DNA from: Evansella halocellulosilytica
GTDB taxonomy: Bacteria; Bacillota; Bacilli; Bacillales; Salisediminibacteriaceae
Length of the DNA: 64,000 nucleotides
Direction of reading: 5' to 3'
Assembly: GCF_002335745.1 (NCBI RefSeq)
Contig: NZ_NIST01000001.1
Span: forward strand, 278,156 to 342,155
Shown: piece by piece, positions 1 to 9,411 of the stretch
How positions within the stretch are numbered: position 1 is the first letter of the stretch
Layout: each line of letters opens with the position of its first letter
Translations under genes and position numbers: made by a program
The notes under the pieces: generated by a model
The model's database searches: none
What the model was told of the DNA's origin: nothing
What the model saw: the letters and a program-made list of their open reading frames with translations, nothing else

Positions 1-18
1 TAACAGGGAGGACTGGAA

Positions 19-1296
19 TTGGATTTTAAAAAAATTATTCATTCGTGGAAATATCCAAGTATTTTATTGTTTGGTATTGGTATTTCAAATATTGGAGCGT
101 GGATCTATTTTATTGCATTAAATCTAATTGTTTTTAATATGACTGGTTCTGCATTGGCAGTTGCAGCACTCTATATCATTAGACCTTTAGCAACGTTATT
201 TATTAACTTATGGAGTGGTAGTTTTATTGATCGTTTGAATAAAAAATACGTCATGATTTTTTTAGATATTTTGCAAGGAACACTAATCGTTTGTTTAGCG
301 ATTTTTTCGACTTCGTTATGGATGATCTACGTTCTTGTCTTTTTAATTAATATGGCTTCTTCTGTATATGAACCAACATCATTTAGTTATATTACGAGGC
401 TAATCCCACGAGAAAAAAGACAAAGATTTAACTCTTTAATAAGTCTTATAGATTCAGGAGCATTTTTCATTGGACCTGCCGTTACTGGGTTGTTATTTAT
501 GATTGGATCCCCCATTTATGCAATTTACATGAACGCTTTAGCGTTCTTCTTTTCAGCTATCGTAACTTTATTTATGCCAAATGTAGAGAAGAACGATATT
601 AAAAATATAACAACCGAACAAAAATTGTCCTTGAAATTACTAAAAGAGGATTGGATTGTTGTTTTGCAGTTTAGCCGTAAGTTTATATATGTAATGACGA
701 TTTATTTCTTATTTAGTGTATTTATCGTCATGCAAACAGCTATTGATTCACTTGAAGTTGCATTTTCAAAAGAGGTCATTTCTCTTTCTGATAGCGAATA
801 TGGTTTTCTCGTAAGTATTGCAGGAGCAGGTATTTTAGTAGGAGCATTAATCAACGTCATCTTCACGAAAAATCTAGCAATTTCTATGTTAATCGGAGCT
901 GGAGCTGTCATGGTTTCAGTAGGTTATATTATTTTTGCGTTCTCCAACCATTTTTTAATTGCAGCGATAGGCGTATTTTTGTTGGCATTTGCTAATGCCT
1001 TTGCAAACACAGGTTTTTATACATTCTATCAAAACAATATTCCAGTAGAAGTAATCGGAAGAATAGGCAGTCTTTATGGGTTTGTTGAAGCTTTTTTAAT
1101 TATTATTGCAACAGCTATCTTTGCAATAGGTGCTCAAGTTCTTTCCATACAAGTTACTGTAATAACAGGTGCACTAATGATGTTCGTATTAACAATCGTA
1201 TTATTTAGTCTTACTTCTCAACCATCAAAAAATAAGTTTTATAAAACTGTACCAGAGGACATGAGAACAAGCGATAGTTTGTCTAATCAAGCATGA
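19..1296 (+). CDS. MFS family efflux permease
   Basis: A 425-residue polytopic membrane protein of the major facilitator superfamily, probably a proton-coupled exporter of the macrolide/drug-efflux (MFS_3-like) type. Hydrophobic stretches along the whole length fit about 12 membrane segments. The loop after the second segment carries a basic GSFIDRLNKKYVM stretch, typical of the MFS motif A position. The start is TTG at 19, chosen because AGGGAGGA lies just upstream with good spacing. It is one of the few plus-strand genes and converges on the M14 peptidase; the hairpin at 1480-1524 separates them. Substrate cannot be told from sequence. Upstream context is outside the window. Confidence 0.85.
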   Translation: MDFKKIIHSWKYPSILLFGIGISNIGAWIYFIALNLIVFNMTGSALAVAALYIIRPLATLFINLWSGSFIDRLNKKYVMIFLDILQGTLIVCLAIFSTSLWMIYVLVFLINMASSVYEPTSFSYITRLIPREKRQRFNSLISLIDSGAFFIGPAVTGLLFMIGSPIYAIYMNALAFFFSAIVTLFMPNVEKNDIKNITTEQKLSLKLLKEDWIVVLQFSRKFIYVMTIYFLFSVFIVMQTAIDSLEVAFSKEVISLSDSEYGFLVSIAGAGILVGALINVIFTKNLAISMLIGAGAVMVSVGYIIFAFSNHFLIAAIGVFLLAFANAFANTGFYTFYQNNIPVEVIGRIGSLYGFVEAFLIIIATAIFAIGAQVLSIQVTVITGALMMFVLTIVLFSLTSQPSKNKFYKTVPEDMRTSDSLSNQA

Positions 1297-1627
1297 TTTG
1301 TCCTTCAAGTTATCTTTGTTATTTCGTGTCATTTCCTTTATAACGGAGGAAGGTCGTTCAGCAAGCAATTTTGAAGGGAATAGAGTTCAATTCTCCTTAT
1401 CCTTATCTGCAAGCAAATGATGCTTGCCTGCTGTTCACTTAGTGCAAATCATAGTGGCGAAAGCCTTTTAAAATGAAGACAAGTGCCTGGCACCTGGATA
1501 TTTATCCCAGGTGCCAGGCACTTGTAAAAAATTAGGTAACAATGGAATGGGATTCCATTATGCCCTGGTGTTAAATGTGATCACGCGTGCGTTTTTGTTT
1601 GCCCGACACACACGATATTCTAATATG
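1297..1627. other. Convergent intergenic region
   Basis: This non-coding stretch lies between the convergent MFS and peptidase genes. Apart from the palindrome at 1480-1524 it holds only degenerate AT-rich sequence, with an imperfect inverted repeat around GCAAGCAAATGATGCTTGC near 1410. No ORF with a ribosome binding site is visible. Confidence 0.6.
1480..1524. repeat. CCTGG-centred palindrome (double-core copy 1)
   Basis: An 18-bp arm at 1480-1497 is the exact reverse complement of 1507-1524. Each arm contains its own near-palindromic GTGCC(T/A)GGCAC core. It sits between convergent genes and could terminate transcription from both sides, although T-runs are poor. The same core recurs at 14201-14242, 16914-16924, 24978-24988 and 61767-61777. 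Confidence 0.8.
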
Positions 1628-2860
1628 TTAGTTCGGTCTTCCGATACTTGGGCTTCCGTAAGGGATTTCCTCATCGTAAAATTCAGGGTCGATCTCATAC
1701 ACTTCTCCCGTTGCAAAGCCGCGTAATGTTTCATAAAGACCGATATAAGATTGCTTCGTATACTGACCATTTGCTTTTTGACCAGTATGTCCATATGGGT
1801 GCTGCTGTCCACGTGTTTCATAAAGCATGATAGCTGCACCATTCATGGAGTAACTCCCTAAAGCTGTACCAGGCAAGTTTACCTCAGGATATCTTGAAAC
1901 AGCTGAAAATGGAGAATTTCCTTTTTGTAAAGATTGATAGACGAGGCTATTAACTTGTTTTGATAGATTTAGGGAATCCTCTTCGAGCTGATAATCTACA
2001 CCATCATAACTGACCATTGTATCATCATTAACGACTTGAGCAATGACTTGTAGTGTATTTAAGCTGTCATCCTCTTCAGACACGACATTACTATATCTGT
2101 GGTGATGATCGATAAATAAATCAGGCTGTAGTTCCGCAAATACATCTCTAGATGCACGAGCTTCTGGAGTCGCAAATACACCAGGCTGAGAGCTGACACT
2201 TGGGATTAAATCTGCCGTTTCAGGACTTAACTCTAAATCTAAGTGCGGATGAAAATCTCGGTTTACATCAAAACCCATTTCCCCGCTAACAGAATCCGGA
2301 CGGTAATACCAAGGAGCTGACGTTCCTTCGTCTAATCCGTATTCAGCTGGATCCCACGTTTGAATATTCTGTCTCTGTTTTGATTGTCCATTTGGTGTAT
2401 CAAAAATGACCGCACCATCTGGGTTAAGCATTGGGATAAACCATACAGTGACATTATCTAAAATTTCCACGATATCTTTATTGTTACTCATCGCAAGCTG
2501 CTGAATGAGGTCAATAGAAGCCTCTGTTCCTAACTGCTCATCACCATGAATTTGCGTTTGAATGAAAACTTTAGGGTTATCAGTGTCCGCTTCACCAAAT
2601 TTAACAGCATAAATCGGGTATTCATATGTAGCAGAATGACCTACCACTTCCAGATCCATACGACCATCTCTTGCACGTTCATTAATTTGGTGTAATTTTT
2701 CCTCTAATTGCTCAGGTGACATTAAGCTTTCAAGCTTTACTTCTTGATTAGGCTGAATCCATGGTCCATTCGGCTTTGATTGTGGTTCAGCAAATGCAGA
2801 AATACTAAAAGAAAATAATAATAAAAATGTCAATAATGCTGAAAAAGCTGTTTTTCTCAC
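1628..2860 (-). CDS. Secreted M14 family zinc carboxypeptidase
   Basis: An exported metallocarboxypeptidase-like protein of 410 residues. The start is GTG at 2860: GGAGG lies 8 bases upstream, while the in-frame ATG at 2875 overlaps that SD. The protein begins with a signal peptide (RKTAFSALL...SAFA, cleavage after AFA near residue 24). M14 features are visible: the zinc ligands HxxE in HGDE (His105, Glu108), NPDG near 146, the NR pair in DVNRDFHPH, a likely third ligand in DHHHR (252-254), and the catalytic Glu in LYETRG (about 348). It probably trims peptides or cell-wall peptides outside the cell. It is a single-gene unit. The exact substrate is unknown. Confidence 0.85.
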   Translation of the reverse strand: MRKTAFSALLTFLLLFSFSISAFAEPQSKPNGPWIQPNQEVKLESLMSPEQLEEKLHQINERARDGRMDLEVVGHSATYEYPIYAVKFGEADTDNPKVFIQTQIHGDEQLGTEASIDLIQQLAMSNNKDIVEILDNVTVWFIPMLNPDGAVIFDTPNGQSKQRQNIQTWDPAEYGLDEGTSAPWYYRPDSVSGEMGFDVNRDFHPHLDLELSPETADLIPSVSSQPGVFATPEARASRDVFAELQPDLFIDHHHRYSNVVSEEDDSLNTLQVIAQVVNDDTMVSYDGVDYQLEEDSLNLSKQVNSLVYQSLQKGNSPFSAVSRYPEVNLPGTALGSYSMNGAAIMLYETRGQQHPYGHTGQKANGQYTKQSYIGLYETLRGFATGEVYEIDPEFYDEEIPYGSPSIGRPN

Positions 2861-3385
2861 TATGACCGCCTCCATTAATAAATTTACCTTGCTAGCAACG
2901 ATTACAGTAGAAATTGTTAGTTATTTTTCTACCGTTTTTAACGAAAAGTATTTCACCTCTCTAAAATTTAGTTTATCAAAATAAATACCGTTTGGATTTG
3001 TAACTTTCTGACAATTCAGAATAATGGTAAGGGAGGTGTGGGGACAAGTTCTCATTATAATCAATATCGTTTACAGCAATCGACAAAGTTCATGAATACT
3101 CCCTACTATTCGAGTCTATTTTTGCATTCCCTTTAGTCTAAACACGAAAAAAAGGTAAAAATGTCTTAATAAACTTCCAGTCGAGCTACAAGAAAAGCGC
3201 AAGGCAGCCTAACGTTGATATTCTTTACTTGTGACTAGTTATCACTGGAGAACTATAGGACGATATCTTAAAAATGGCTTGTTTTAGCAAGCGAATGATG
3301 CTTTTACAGTTATACGATCATCCATAGGTTGTATAATACAAAAAACCTCCAAACCTTCATAAAAGTTGGGAGGCAGAATGTTGAT
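2861..3385. other. Intergenic region
   Basis: About 500 bp with no supported gene. It holds the SD of the peptidase at its left end and the GNAT terminator at its right end (3340-3376). Between them is AT-rich sequence with nothing recognisable. Confidence 0.5.
3338..3376 (-). terminator. Rho-independent terminator of the amino-sugar operon
   Basis: Read on the minus strand, CCTCCCAAC pairs with GTTTGGAGG (one mismatch) across a short loop and is followed by six T. It lies just after the GNAT stop codon. Confidence 0.75.
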
Positions 3386-4363
3386 TTATTCAACTGGGTT
3401 CAGATTTTTTTCAAGTTGGTCATATTTCCATATGATCTTAAAATCAAATTTTTGATAGAATTCTATATGCTCAGTCCAATCGATTAAGAGATAGTCAACG
3501 CCTCTTTTTTTCAACGTAGTCAACGCAGCTTGAACGACACCCGCTCCATAGCCTAGTCCGCGGTATGTACGGTCTACACCTAATGGACCAATCCCGCCAA
3601 GCTTCCCATCAAAATGAGGAGCCCAATAGACATTTTGGGCAATCACCGGTGAATCTGGATCATTGATTCGGCAAAAACCAATGATGCGATCTTCTTTCTT
3701 AATCACAACGTATTCTCTTCCAGTTCCTCCGAGTTGAAAATACTTGATCGCTTCATATTCCCAACGTCCGGGAAAGGTGTCATGTATAAAAGCAAGAAAA
3801 CGTTCTTTGTCATCAAGCGTCAGGATGCTGAACGACGTTGCTTCAAAACTTGGCACCGGCTCAATGCCTTTTCCTTTTTCACTCCGCATGAAGTCGACAA
3901 CTGTCTTTGTACAGCTATAGCCTCGTCTTTCAAACCAAGCTCGCGTTTCAGTCATCGTAGATGGTATACCTGGAAAGTAGTGAAATGGATCACGTCCTAA
4001 TGCGATTTTCTTCACACCTGTATTGAATAAATCAACTTCAGCCTTTTCAAGCAATTCACTCCCTAACCCTTGTCTGCGAAACGTTGAATCGATGAGAAGA
4101 CATTGAATCCAGGCTATGTCTTTCGCAAGTAATTGCTTGGCTTCCTCGGATTGAGTACATTTTGCGACAAGGACACCGATGCATTCGTTGTGGTCGTTTA
4201 ATATAAACGATGAAGCAGGTCCAAACACGCTTTCATCTTCGACACTGTTTTGCTTAAACAGCGCCTCTCGCATCGGAAATTCACTGCCAATTTCTCGATT
4301 CCAAAGATTACAAATTGATTGGACGTGCTCCTCTTTCATTTCATCCCAAGCATACGTTTTCAT
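3386..4363 (-). CDS. Tandem GNAT acetyltransferase
   Basis: A 325-residue cytosolic protein with two GNAT folds in tandem. The acetyl-CoA pyrophosphate loop (R/Q-x-x-G-x-G/A) is seen as RRQGLGS at 96-102 and RGLGYGAG at 268-275. Both halves therefore look able to bind acetyl-CoA, though in tandem GNATs often only one is catalytic. It is the last gene of a three-gene unit after a NamZ-like muramidase and a BadF-type amino-sugar kinase. That suggests, but does not prove, acetylation of an amino sugar or a muropeptide-derived amine. Its promoter is presumably upstream of the kinase. Confidence 0.8.
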   Translation of the reverse strand: MKTYAWDEMKEEHVQSICNLWNREIGSEFPMREALFKQNSVEDESVFGPASSFILNDHNECIGVLVAKCTQSEEAKQLLAKDIAWIQCLLIDSTFRRQGLGSELLEKAEVDLFNTGVKKIALGRDPFHYFPGIPSTMTETRAWFERRGYSCTKTVVDFMRSEKGKGIEPVPSFEATSFSILTLDDKERFLAFIHDTFPGRWEYEAIKYFQLGGTGREYVVIKKEDRIIGFCRINDPDSPVIAQNVYWAPHFDGKLGGIGPLGVDRTYRGLGYGAGVVQAALTTLKKRGVDYLLIDWTEHIEFYQKFDFKIIWKYDQLEKNLNPVE

Positions 4364-4384
4364 GACTTCCTCCCCTTTTCCCGT

Positions 4385-5533
4385 TTAATAAAGTAAAAAT
4401 TTTTCCCGCAGCTTTTCAAATCGTTCAGCTTCTTGTTTTTTCGAATTTATCCATTCTAGGAGCGATCCCCCTCGTTCCACGTGTTTTCTCACCTCATCTG
4501 TTCCACTAATTAAATCAATAAAGTAACGTCCATTAATGGGCTCGGTCCAACTGAATTTTTCGGTATAAAGGGTATTGATTGAGTCGATCATTCCGAGAGC
4601 CGTCCTGATCGGTTGAAAGTCGTTGAAATCATCAATATGAATGTCTAACCCTTGGCACAATTCGTCCTGGTATTTCGACGTTAGAGGAGTAAACGTGACA
4701 GGGCGAACGGTCACTGCTGGTAGACGCAGTTTATCAAATTCCTTTTTTAAGGCATACGCATCTATCCAAGGTGCACCGATCCATTGGAACGGAGCGGTTG
4801 TTCCTCTCCCTTCAGAAACATTCGTTCCTTCAAAAAAACAAGTGCCTGGATAGAGAGCCGACATCGCTTTCCCCGTTGCATTCGGTGATGGCATAACCCA
4901 AGGCAGACCGGTCTCATCGTACCAAGTGTCGCGAGTCCAGCCTTTCATTTTTACAACAGTCAGTTCGACATTCATGTTGTATTCGCTATTAAAATATTGG
5001 GCTAGTTCGCCGACCGTCATCCCGTGCCTAATCGGTAAACCGTATTTTCCGACAAATGATTCGAACTCCGGCTCGACTATATTTCCGCACACTGCTGTTC
5101 CGTTAATCGGATTCGGTCGATCGAGCACATAAACTTCGATGCCGTGCTTACCTGCTTCCTCCATGCAATAAGCAAGCGTGTAAATGTAAGTATAGAACCG
5201 AACACCAAGGTCTTGTATATCAAAAACGAGGGCATCAAGCTGACGCAGCATGTCGTCAGTCGGCCGCCTATGCTTCCCGTAAAGACTCATGACAGGAATT
5301 CCTGTTCTGGAGTCGACTTGATCGTCCACCGTTTCACCAGCTGCGATATCACCTCTCACTCCATGTTCAGGGGCAAAAATCGCCTTAATCTGATAGTCTT
5401 GCTCAATGAATCGGTCCAAACTAAGCTTGAGATCGGAGTCCACCGATGTATGGTTTATAATTAATCCAATATTTTTTCCGTCTAATTGCGGCTGACCTTC
5501 TTCTAGTAACCGAGCTAGCCCAGTTTTAACCAT
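4385..5533 (-). CDS. namZ: NamZ-like exo-beta-N-acetylmuramidase (DUF1343)
   Basis: A 382-residue DUF1343 protein, the family of B. subtilis NamZ (YbbC), which releases MurNAc from the non-reducing end of peptidoglycan fragments. Family blocks are visible: PEHGVRG (55-61), the DIQDLGVRFYTY block, DRPNPING, and EGRGTTAPF. B. subtilis NamZ is secreted, but this protein starts MVKTGLARLLEEG with no signal peptide, so it may act in the cytosol on imported disaccharides. It lies 6 bp after the amino-sugar kinase gene and upstream of a GNAT gene. Family assignment is firm; activity and location are inferred. Confidence 0.85.
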   Translation of the reverse strand: MVKTGLARLLEEGQPQLDGKNIGLIINHTSVDSDLKLSLDRFIEQDYQIKAIFAPEHGVRGDIAAGETVDDQVDSRTGIPVMSLYGKHRRPTDDMLRQLDALVFDIQDLGVRFYTYIYTLAYCMEEAGKHGIEVYVLDRPNPINGTAVCGNIVEPEFESFVGKYGLPIRHGMTVGELAQYFNSEYNMNVELTVVKMKGWTRDTWYDETGLPWVMPSPNATGKAMSALYPGTCFFEGTNVSEGRGTTAPFQWIGAPWIDAYALKKEFDKLRLPAVTVRPVTFTPLTSKYQDELCQGLDIHIDDFNDFQPIRTALGMIDSINTLYTEKFSWTEPINGRYFIDLISGTDEVRKHVERGGSLLEWINSKKQEAERFEKLREKFLLY

Positions 5534-5539
5534 TGCGAT

Positions 5540-6499
5540 TCATCCTTTCTCCTTTAATGCCGCTGCGAAATCGTCCAGTTCATCATTTTTTCCTACAGCT
5601 TTTTTCGCTGCAATAACAGACCCAATTACAGGCTCAGCGTCAGGGACGAGCCACTCTGTCGCCCAAATCTGCTTGAGCTTTGGTAAAAATAAATCCTTTC
5701 GTTTCATTAAACCACCGACTAATACGACTGGGACTTCTTTTTGACAATCAGAATCAAACAACGGCATTGCTACCATTTTTACTGACTGGACAATTTCTTC
5801 ACAAGCCTTGTCTATCATTAATAATGCCACTTCATCCTTTCGTTCAGCTTCGTCTAAAATGAGTGGAGCTAATGAAGCAATTGGCTCTCGTGATTTATCA
5901 AGATCATAAATGATTGGAATTAGCTGTTGCGGCTCGCTGACATTAAAAAAGGTAAGAATTTTTGTTGAAAGTGCAGAAGCTCTCTTTCCATAGTCGTGTT
6001 CATAAAATAAAGTTTTCAATGCTGCCAAACCAATTCCATAGCCACTTCCTGAGTGATCGAGTAAATACCCCCACCCACCAACACGCTTCGTTATGTTCTT
6101 TTCGTTCATGCCAAAAGTAAGCGATCCTGTCCCAGCAATATTGACAATCCCTGGCTTTCCATCTGTTCCCGAATATAATGCTGAAATGGCATCATAAGAA
6201 ATCGTGACTTTCGTGTTTGGATGTGAAGCATTCTTTAATAAGCCGATAAGTCTTTCCTCATTCGTCAGTCTTGAATAGCCAGACATTCCTGCAAAAATAG
6301 AAACGACGTGCTGAAAATGAATGTCAGTAGACTCTCTCAACTGATCTAGTAAACATTGAAATCTCCGTTCAACCGTTTCTGCACGAACAGTTGTCGGATT
6401 CGTTGCCCCTTCCAATGCTTTTGCTAACACATTCCCTTCCTCATCACAGAGCAATGCCGCTGTTTTTGTTCCACCACCATCGATTCCGATGTAATACAC
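5540..6499 (-). CDS. BadF/BadG-type N-acetylhexosamine kinase (MurNAc/GlcNAc kinase)
   Basis: A 319-residue ASKHA-fold kinase. The phosphate-1 loop GIDGGGTKT is at 4-12, and the IAGTGSLTFG loop at 121-130 is followed by a GGWGYLLDHSGSGYGIG block typical of N-acetylglucosamine kinases and of clostridial MurK. It probably phosphorylates MurNAc and/or GlcNAc released by the NamZ-like enzyme encoded next. The start is GTG at 6499 with GGGG about 10 bases upstream. It is the first gene of the operon; the AT-rich inverted repeat at 6543-6582 lies in its leader or promoter region. Sugar preference cannot be read from the sequence. Confidence 0.8.
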   Translation of the reverse strand: MYYIGIDGGGTKTAALLCDEEGNVLAKALEGATNPTTVRAETVERRFQCLLDQLRESTDIHFQHVVSIFAGMSGYSRLTNEERLIGLLKNASHPNTKVTISYDAISALYSGTDGKPGIVNIAGTGSLTFGMNEKNITKRVGGWGYLLDHSGSGYGIGLAALKTLFYEHDYGKRASALSTKILTFFNVSEPQQLIPIIYDLDKSREPIASLAPLILDEAERKDEVALLMIDKACEEIVQSVKMVAMPLFDSDCQKEVPVVLVGGLMKRKDLFLPKLKQIWATEWLVPDAEPVIGSVIAAKKAVGKNDELDDFAAALKEKG

Positions 6500-6542
6500 C
6501 GATGACCATCCCCTTTTTTCCCCTGAAACGCAATTAGCGAAA

Positions 6543-6582
6543 TTTTATTTTAAATATATTGTATATTCAATAAAATAAAATT
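6543..6582. promoter_or_regulatory. AT-rich dyad upstream of the amino-sugar operon
   Basis: ATTTTATTTTA at 6543-6553 is the exact reverse complement of 6572-6582. A second inner dyad AATATA/TATATT lies at 6554-6559 and 6563-6568. Placed 44 bp before the kinase start, it could be an operator or promoter element for a repressor such as an RpiR-type MurR. It could also simply be AT-rich promoter DNA. Confidence 0.35.
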
Positions 6583-6628
6583 ACTACCCAATCCAGGAAT
6601 ATCTTTTCGTACGATGGCATTTCGGTTT

Positions 6629-6720
6629 ATTCGGTGAAATTTTTAGTTTATCCGGTAAAATTATCGTTTTATCCGCGAAAAAGAGGGGTTTATCCGCGAA
6701 AAAGAGGGGTTTATCCGCTA
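6629..6720. repeat. 21-bp direct repeats
   Basis: Two exact 21-bp units, 6668-6688 and 6689-6709 (TTTATCCGCG then AAAAAGAGGGG), are followed by a partial third and preceded by two degenerate units with TTTATTCGG and TTTATCCGG. No ORF here has a ribosome binding site. The period equals that of an unrelated-sequence array at 53266-53391. Confidence 0.75.
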
Positions 6721-6843
6721 ACTAGAATAATTCTAATTTGTCCGACATGCCGCACATGCCCGACATACCGCACCTACTCAAACCTCTGCTCAACCAACCC
6801 AACGCAAAACCAAACATATTGCCCTCACTGACAGCATCTAAAG

Positions 6844-6882
6844 GCCAAAAACGCCAAAAGGGCGTCCGATCCCTTTTGGCGT
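6844..6882 (-). terminator. Terminator of the sugar-acid operon
   Basis: A 12-bp perfect stem pairs 6851-6862 with 6871-6882 (ACGCCAAAAGGG arm) around an 8-base loop. On the minus strand it is followed by TTTTTGG. It lies about 33 bp after the permease stop. Confidence 0.8.
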
Positions 6883-6915
6883 CTCAACAAGACAAGCTTA
6901 CGTATTGTTATCGTA

Positions 6916-8286
6916 TTATCCGAAGAACATATTTGCGATGACGAGCATGACGAGTGCAACGAACCAGGCAATCGTCGTCGGTACTGACCAGACGAGAATT
7001 TGTTCTTTCACATTTTTAATGCCCATCATTCGGTTTACAACCCAGAATAGGCTGTCGTTAAAGTATGAGAAAATCATTGCACCTAGTGTCGCTGCTTGTG
7101 CTGCTAATACCATGTTAATATCCATGCCGGAAACAATCGGCGCAGAGATCGATGCAGCAGTAATCATTGCGACTGTACCACTACCTTGGATGAGGCGGAC
7201 AATCGTCGCAATGAAGAAAGGTAATAAAACCGGCGGAAGAGCTGTCGCAGCAAATTGTTCAGCAATATAGTCACCGCTTCCGCTTTGTCTTAATACTTCA
7301 CCTAACGCACCACCAGCTCCTGTAACGAGTAAAATGATACCTGCTGTTTTAATTCCTTCTTCCATGCGTTCAATCGCATTCGCTTGTGATACTTTTCCGA
7401 ATAAACCATAAATAGCTACAATAAGTCCGAGTGCTACCGCGATGACTGGTGAACCGAAGAATTGAATATATTCGGCTGCAGTTCCTTCAACACCGAATGC
7501 AGAGACAGTAGTATTTGCAAAAATAAGAATAATCGGTACAAGAATTGGTGCAACTGATCTTGTTAATGATGGTAAATCTTTCTTTTCTTGCATTTCATAG
7601 TATTCTTCTAATGAACTTGGCATATCTGGACGGTGGAAATCGAGACCATCTTCAGTAGGAAGCTGGTAAATTTTCTTTCCGATCCATTTCGCGTACCAAA
7701 CCCCAACGACAATCATTGGGACCGCAAATATGAGACCCCAAAGGAGCATTAAACCGACATCAACGTTAAAGATTCCGGCAACCCCTAATGGACCTGGAGT
7801 TGGTGGCACAGCATGGTGTGTCGCTGCTAAACCGACACCTAATGCAACACCTAGACCGACGACGGATTTTCCAGTTTTTGTTGAAAGCGCTTTTATTAAA
7901 GGCATTAAAATAACAAATGCTGAGTCTACGAATATTGGAATAGATACGACGTAACCAGCCATCGCCATTGCCCATTCTTCGCGTTTTCTCCCGAGCCATT
8001 TAATAAAGGAATAGGCCATCCTTTCGGCGGCGCCCGACACTTCGAGTATCCTTCCCATCATGACCCCTAATCCGATGACAATACCAATTGTACTTAATGT
8101 GCTGCCAAACCCTTCTGTAATCGCATTCACGACATCAGGAGCCGGCATGCCCCCGACGATACCTGTTACAGATGCGGAAATGAGTATGGCGAGAAAAGCA
8201 TGAATTTTTGTTTTTAATACGAGAGCAATCAGTAAGAATACCCCGATAACTAACCCGAGTATCATTTGGCCTCCTGATACTTCCAT
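6916..8286 (-). CDS. GntP-family sugar-acid permease
   Basis: A 456-residue, very hydrophobic protein of the GntP/DsdX family of proton-coupled gluconate-type symporters. The HHAVPPTPGPLGVAG block near residue 158 and the repeated glycine-rich membrane segments are typical. It is the last gene of a unit with a DeoR regulator, a DUF1537 four-carbon acid sugar kinase and PdxA2, so the likely substrate is D-threonate or D-erythronate rather than gluconate. The first ATG (8286) has AGGGG 9 bases upstream. A second in-frame ATG seven codons later is preceded by AGGAGG but only 4 bases away, so the first is preferred. Confidence 0.85.
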   Translation of the reverse strand: MEVSGGQMILGLVIGVFLLIALVLKTKIHAFLAILISASVTGIVGGMPAPDVVNAITEGFGSTLSTIGIVIGLGVMMGRILEVSGAAERMAYSFIKWLGRKREEWAMAMAGYVVSIPIFVDSAFVILMPLIKALSTKTGKSVVGLGVALGVGLAATHHAVPPTPGPLGVAGIFNVDVGLMLLWGLIFAVPMIVVGVWYAKWIGKKIYQLPTEDGLDFHRPDMPSSLEEYYEMQEKKDLPSLTRSVAPILVPIILIFANTTVSAFGVEGTAAEYIQFFGSPVIAVALGLIVAIYGLFGKVSQANAIERMEEGIKTAGIILLVTGAGGALGEVLRQSGSGDYIAEQFAATALPPVLLPFFIATIVRLIQGSGTVAMITAASISAPIVSGMDINMVLAAQAATLGAMIFSYFNDSLFWVVNRMMGIKNVKEQILVWSVPTTIAWFVALVMLVIANMFFG

Positions 8287-8393
8287 GTTTCCCGTCCCCT
8301 TTCTATGAGCCTTGTAATCTATGAAATTGCCCGCCCTTGCCCAACAGTAGCGAAAGACGTCTACCGATTAAAGCAGGGCGGACTGACAATGAC

Positions 8394-9398
8394 TTATTTA
8401 TTTGTAAAATGCGGTGCATATTTTGCAGCAAGTTTAATACATTCTTCCATACTGACAGAGCTTGCAATCCCTTTTCCTGCGATATCAAATGCAGTTCCGT
8501 GATCAACAGACGTTCGAAGGAATGGCAGACCATTTGTAATCGAGATCGTTTTTTCAAAGTCTGTCATTTTCGCCGCGATGTGGCCTTGGTCATGGTATAA
8601 AGAAAGAACTGCATCGTATTTTCCTTGTAATGCTTGGTGGAAAACAGAGTCAGCTGGAACGGGTCCGACAGCGTCAATCCCATCTTCTACCGCTCTTTCA
8701 ATACCTGGGCGAATTTCATCGACTTCTTCCATACCGAACAAACCGTTTTCACCACTGTGCGGATTTAAACCTGCGACTGCAAACTTACGTGTTGAAACAC
8801 CTAGCTTTTGTAACGCCTCATTACAACGCTTTAAATAGTCATGGACTCTTTCTTTCGTCATTTGATCGATCGCATCTTTTAATGACAAGTGGCGTGTTAA
8901 AAAGAAGATTCTCATGTTTTTCACTTCAAACATCGTTAACGGGTCATTCGTTTCAGTCATGGAAGCGAGCATTTCTGTATGACCGATATGCGGTACATTG
9001 GCCGCTTTCAAAGATTCTTTATTAATTGGCGTTGTCGCGATGACATCTGCAATTCCTTCGTTTGCAAGGCGAACTGCTTCTTCAATATATTCAAACGCTG
9101 CTTGGCCACATTGTGCCTGAACTTCACCGAATTCGAACGTTTCTAAATCAACGTTGTCCTTAGAAAGAACATCGATTGAGCCAAACTCAAACTTCGCTTC
9201 ATGAACAGATGAAATCTCATTGATCACGAGGTCGACTCCCATAATTTCAACTGCTCTTTTCATAATTGCAGTACTTCCGATTACAACGGGCTTTCCTGAT
9301 TCAAACACTTCTTTAATCGCCAATGCTCCAACTGTAATTTCCGGCCCGATGCCTGCTGGGTCTCCCATTGGAATTGCGATAACAGGTTTATTTGTCAT
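8394..9398 (-). CDS. pdxA2: PdxA2-type 4-phospho-D-threonate/erythronate dehydrogenase
   Basis: A 334-residue member of the PdxA fold of metal-dependent NAD dehydrogenases. It shows [10 protein letters not shown] at 11-20, a PHIGHTEML block, the [11 protein letters not shown] metal-site region and the conserved YHDQGH block. Next to a DUF1537 kinase it is best read as PdxA2, which oxidises and decarboxylates 4-phospho-D-threonate or 4-phospho-D-erythronate to dihydroxyacetone phosphate, rather than as the vitamin B6 enzyme PdxA. The ATG at 9398 is preferred over that at 9404, because AGGGG lies 8 bases from the former and only 2 from the latter. It starts 13 bp after the kinase stop. Confidence 0.85.
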   Translation of the reverse strand: MTNKPVIAIPMGDPAGIGPEITVGALAIKEVFESGKPVVIGSTAIMKRAVEIMGVDLVINEISSVHEAKFEFGSIDVLSKDNVDLETFEFGEVQAQCGQAAFEYIEEAVRLANEGIADVIATTPINKESLKAANVPHIGHTEMLASMTETNDPLTMFEVKNMRIFFLTRHLSLKDAIDQMTKERVHDYLKRCNEALQKLGVSTRKFAVAGLNPHSGENGLFGMEEVDEIRPGIERAVEDGIDAVGPVPADSVFHQALQGKYDAVLSLYHDQGHIAAKMTDFEKTISITNGLPFLRTSVDHGTAFDIAGKGIASSVSMEECIKLAAKYAPHFTNK

Positions 9399-9411
9399 GG
9401 TCATTTCCCCT

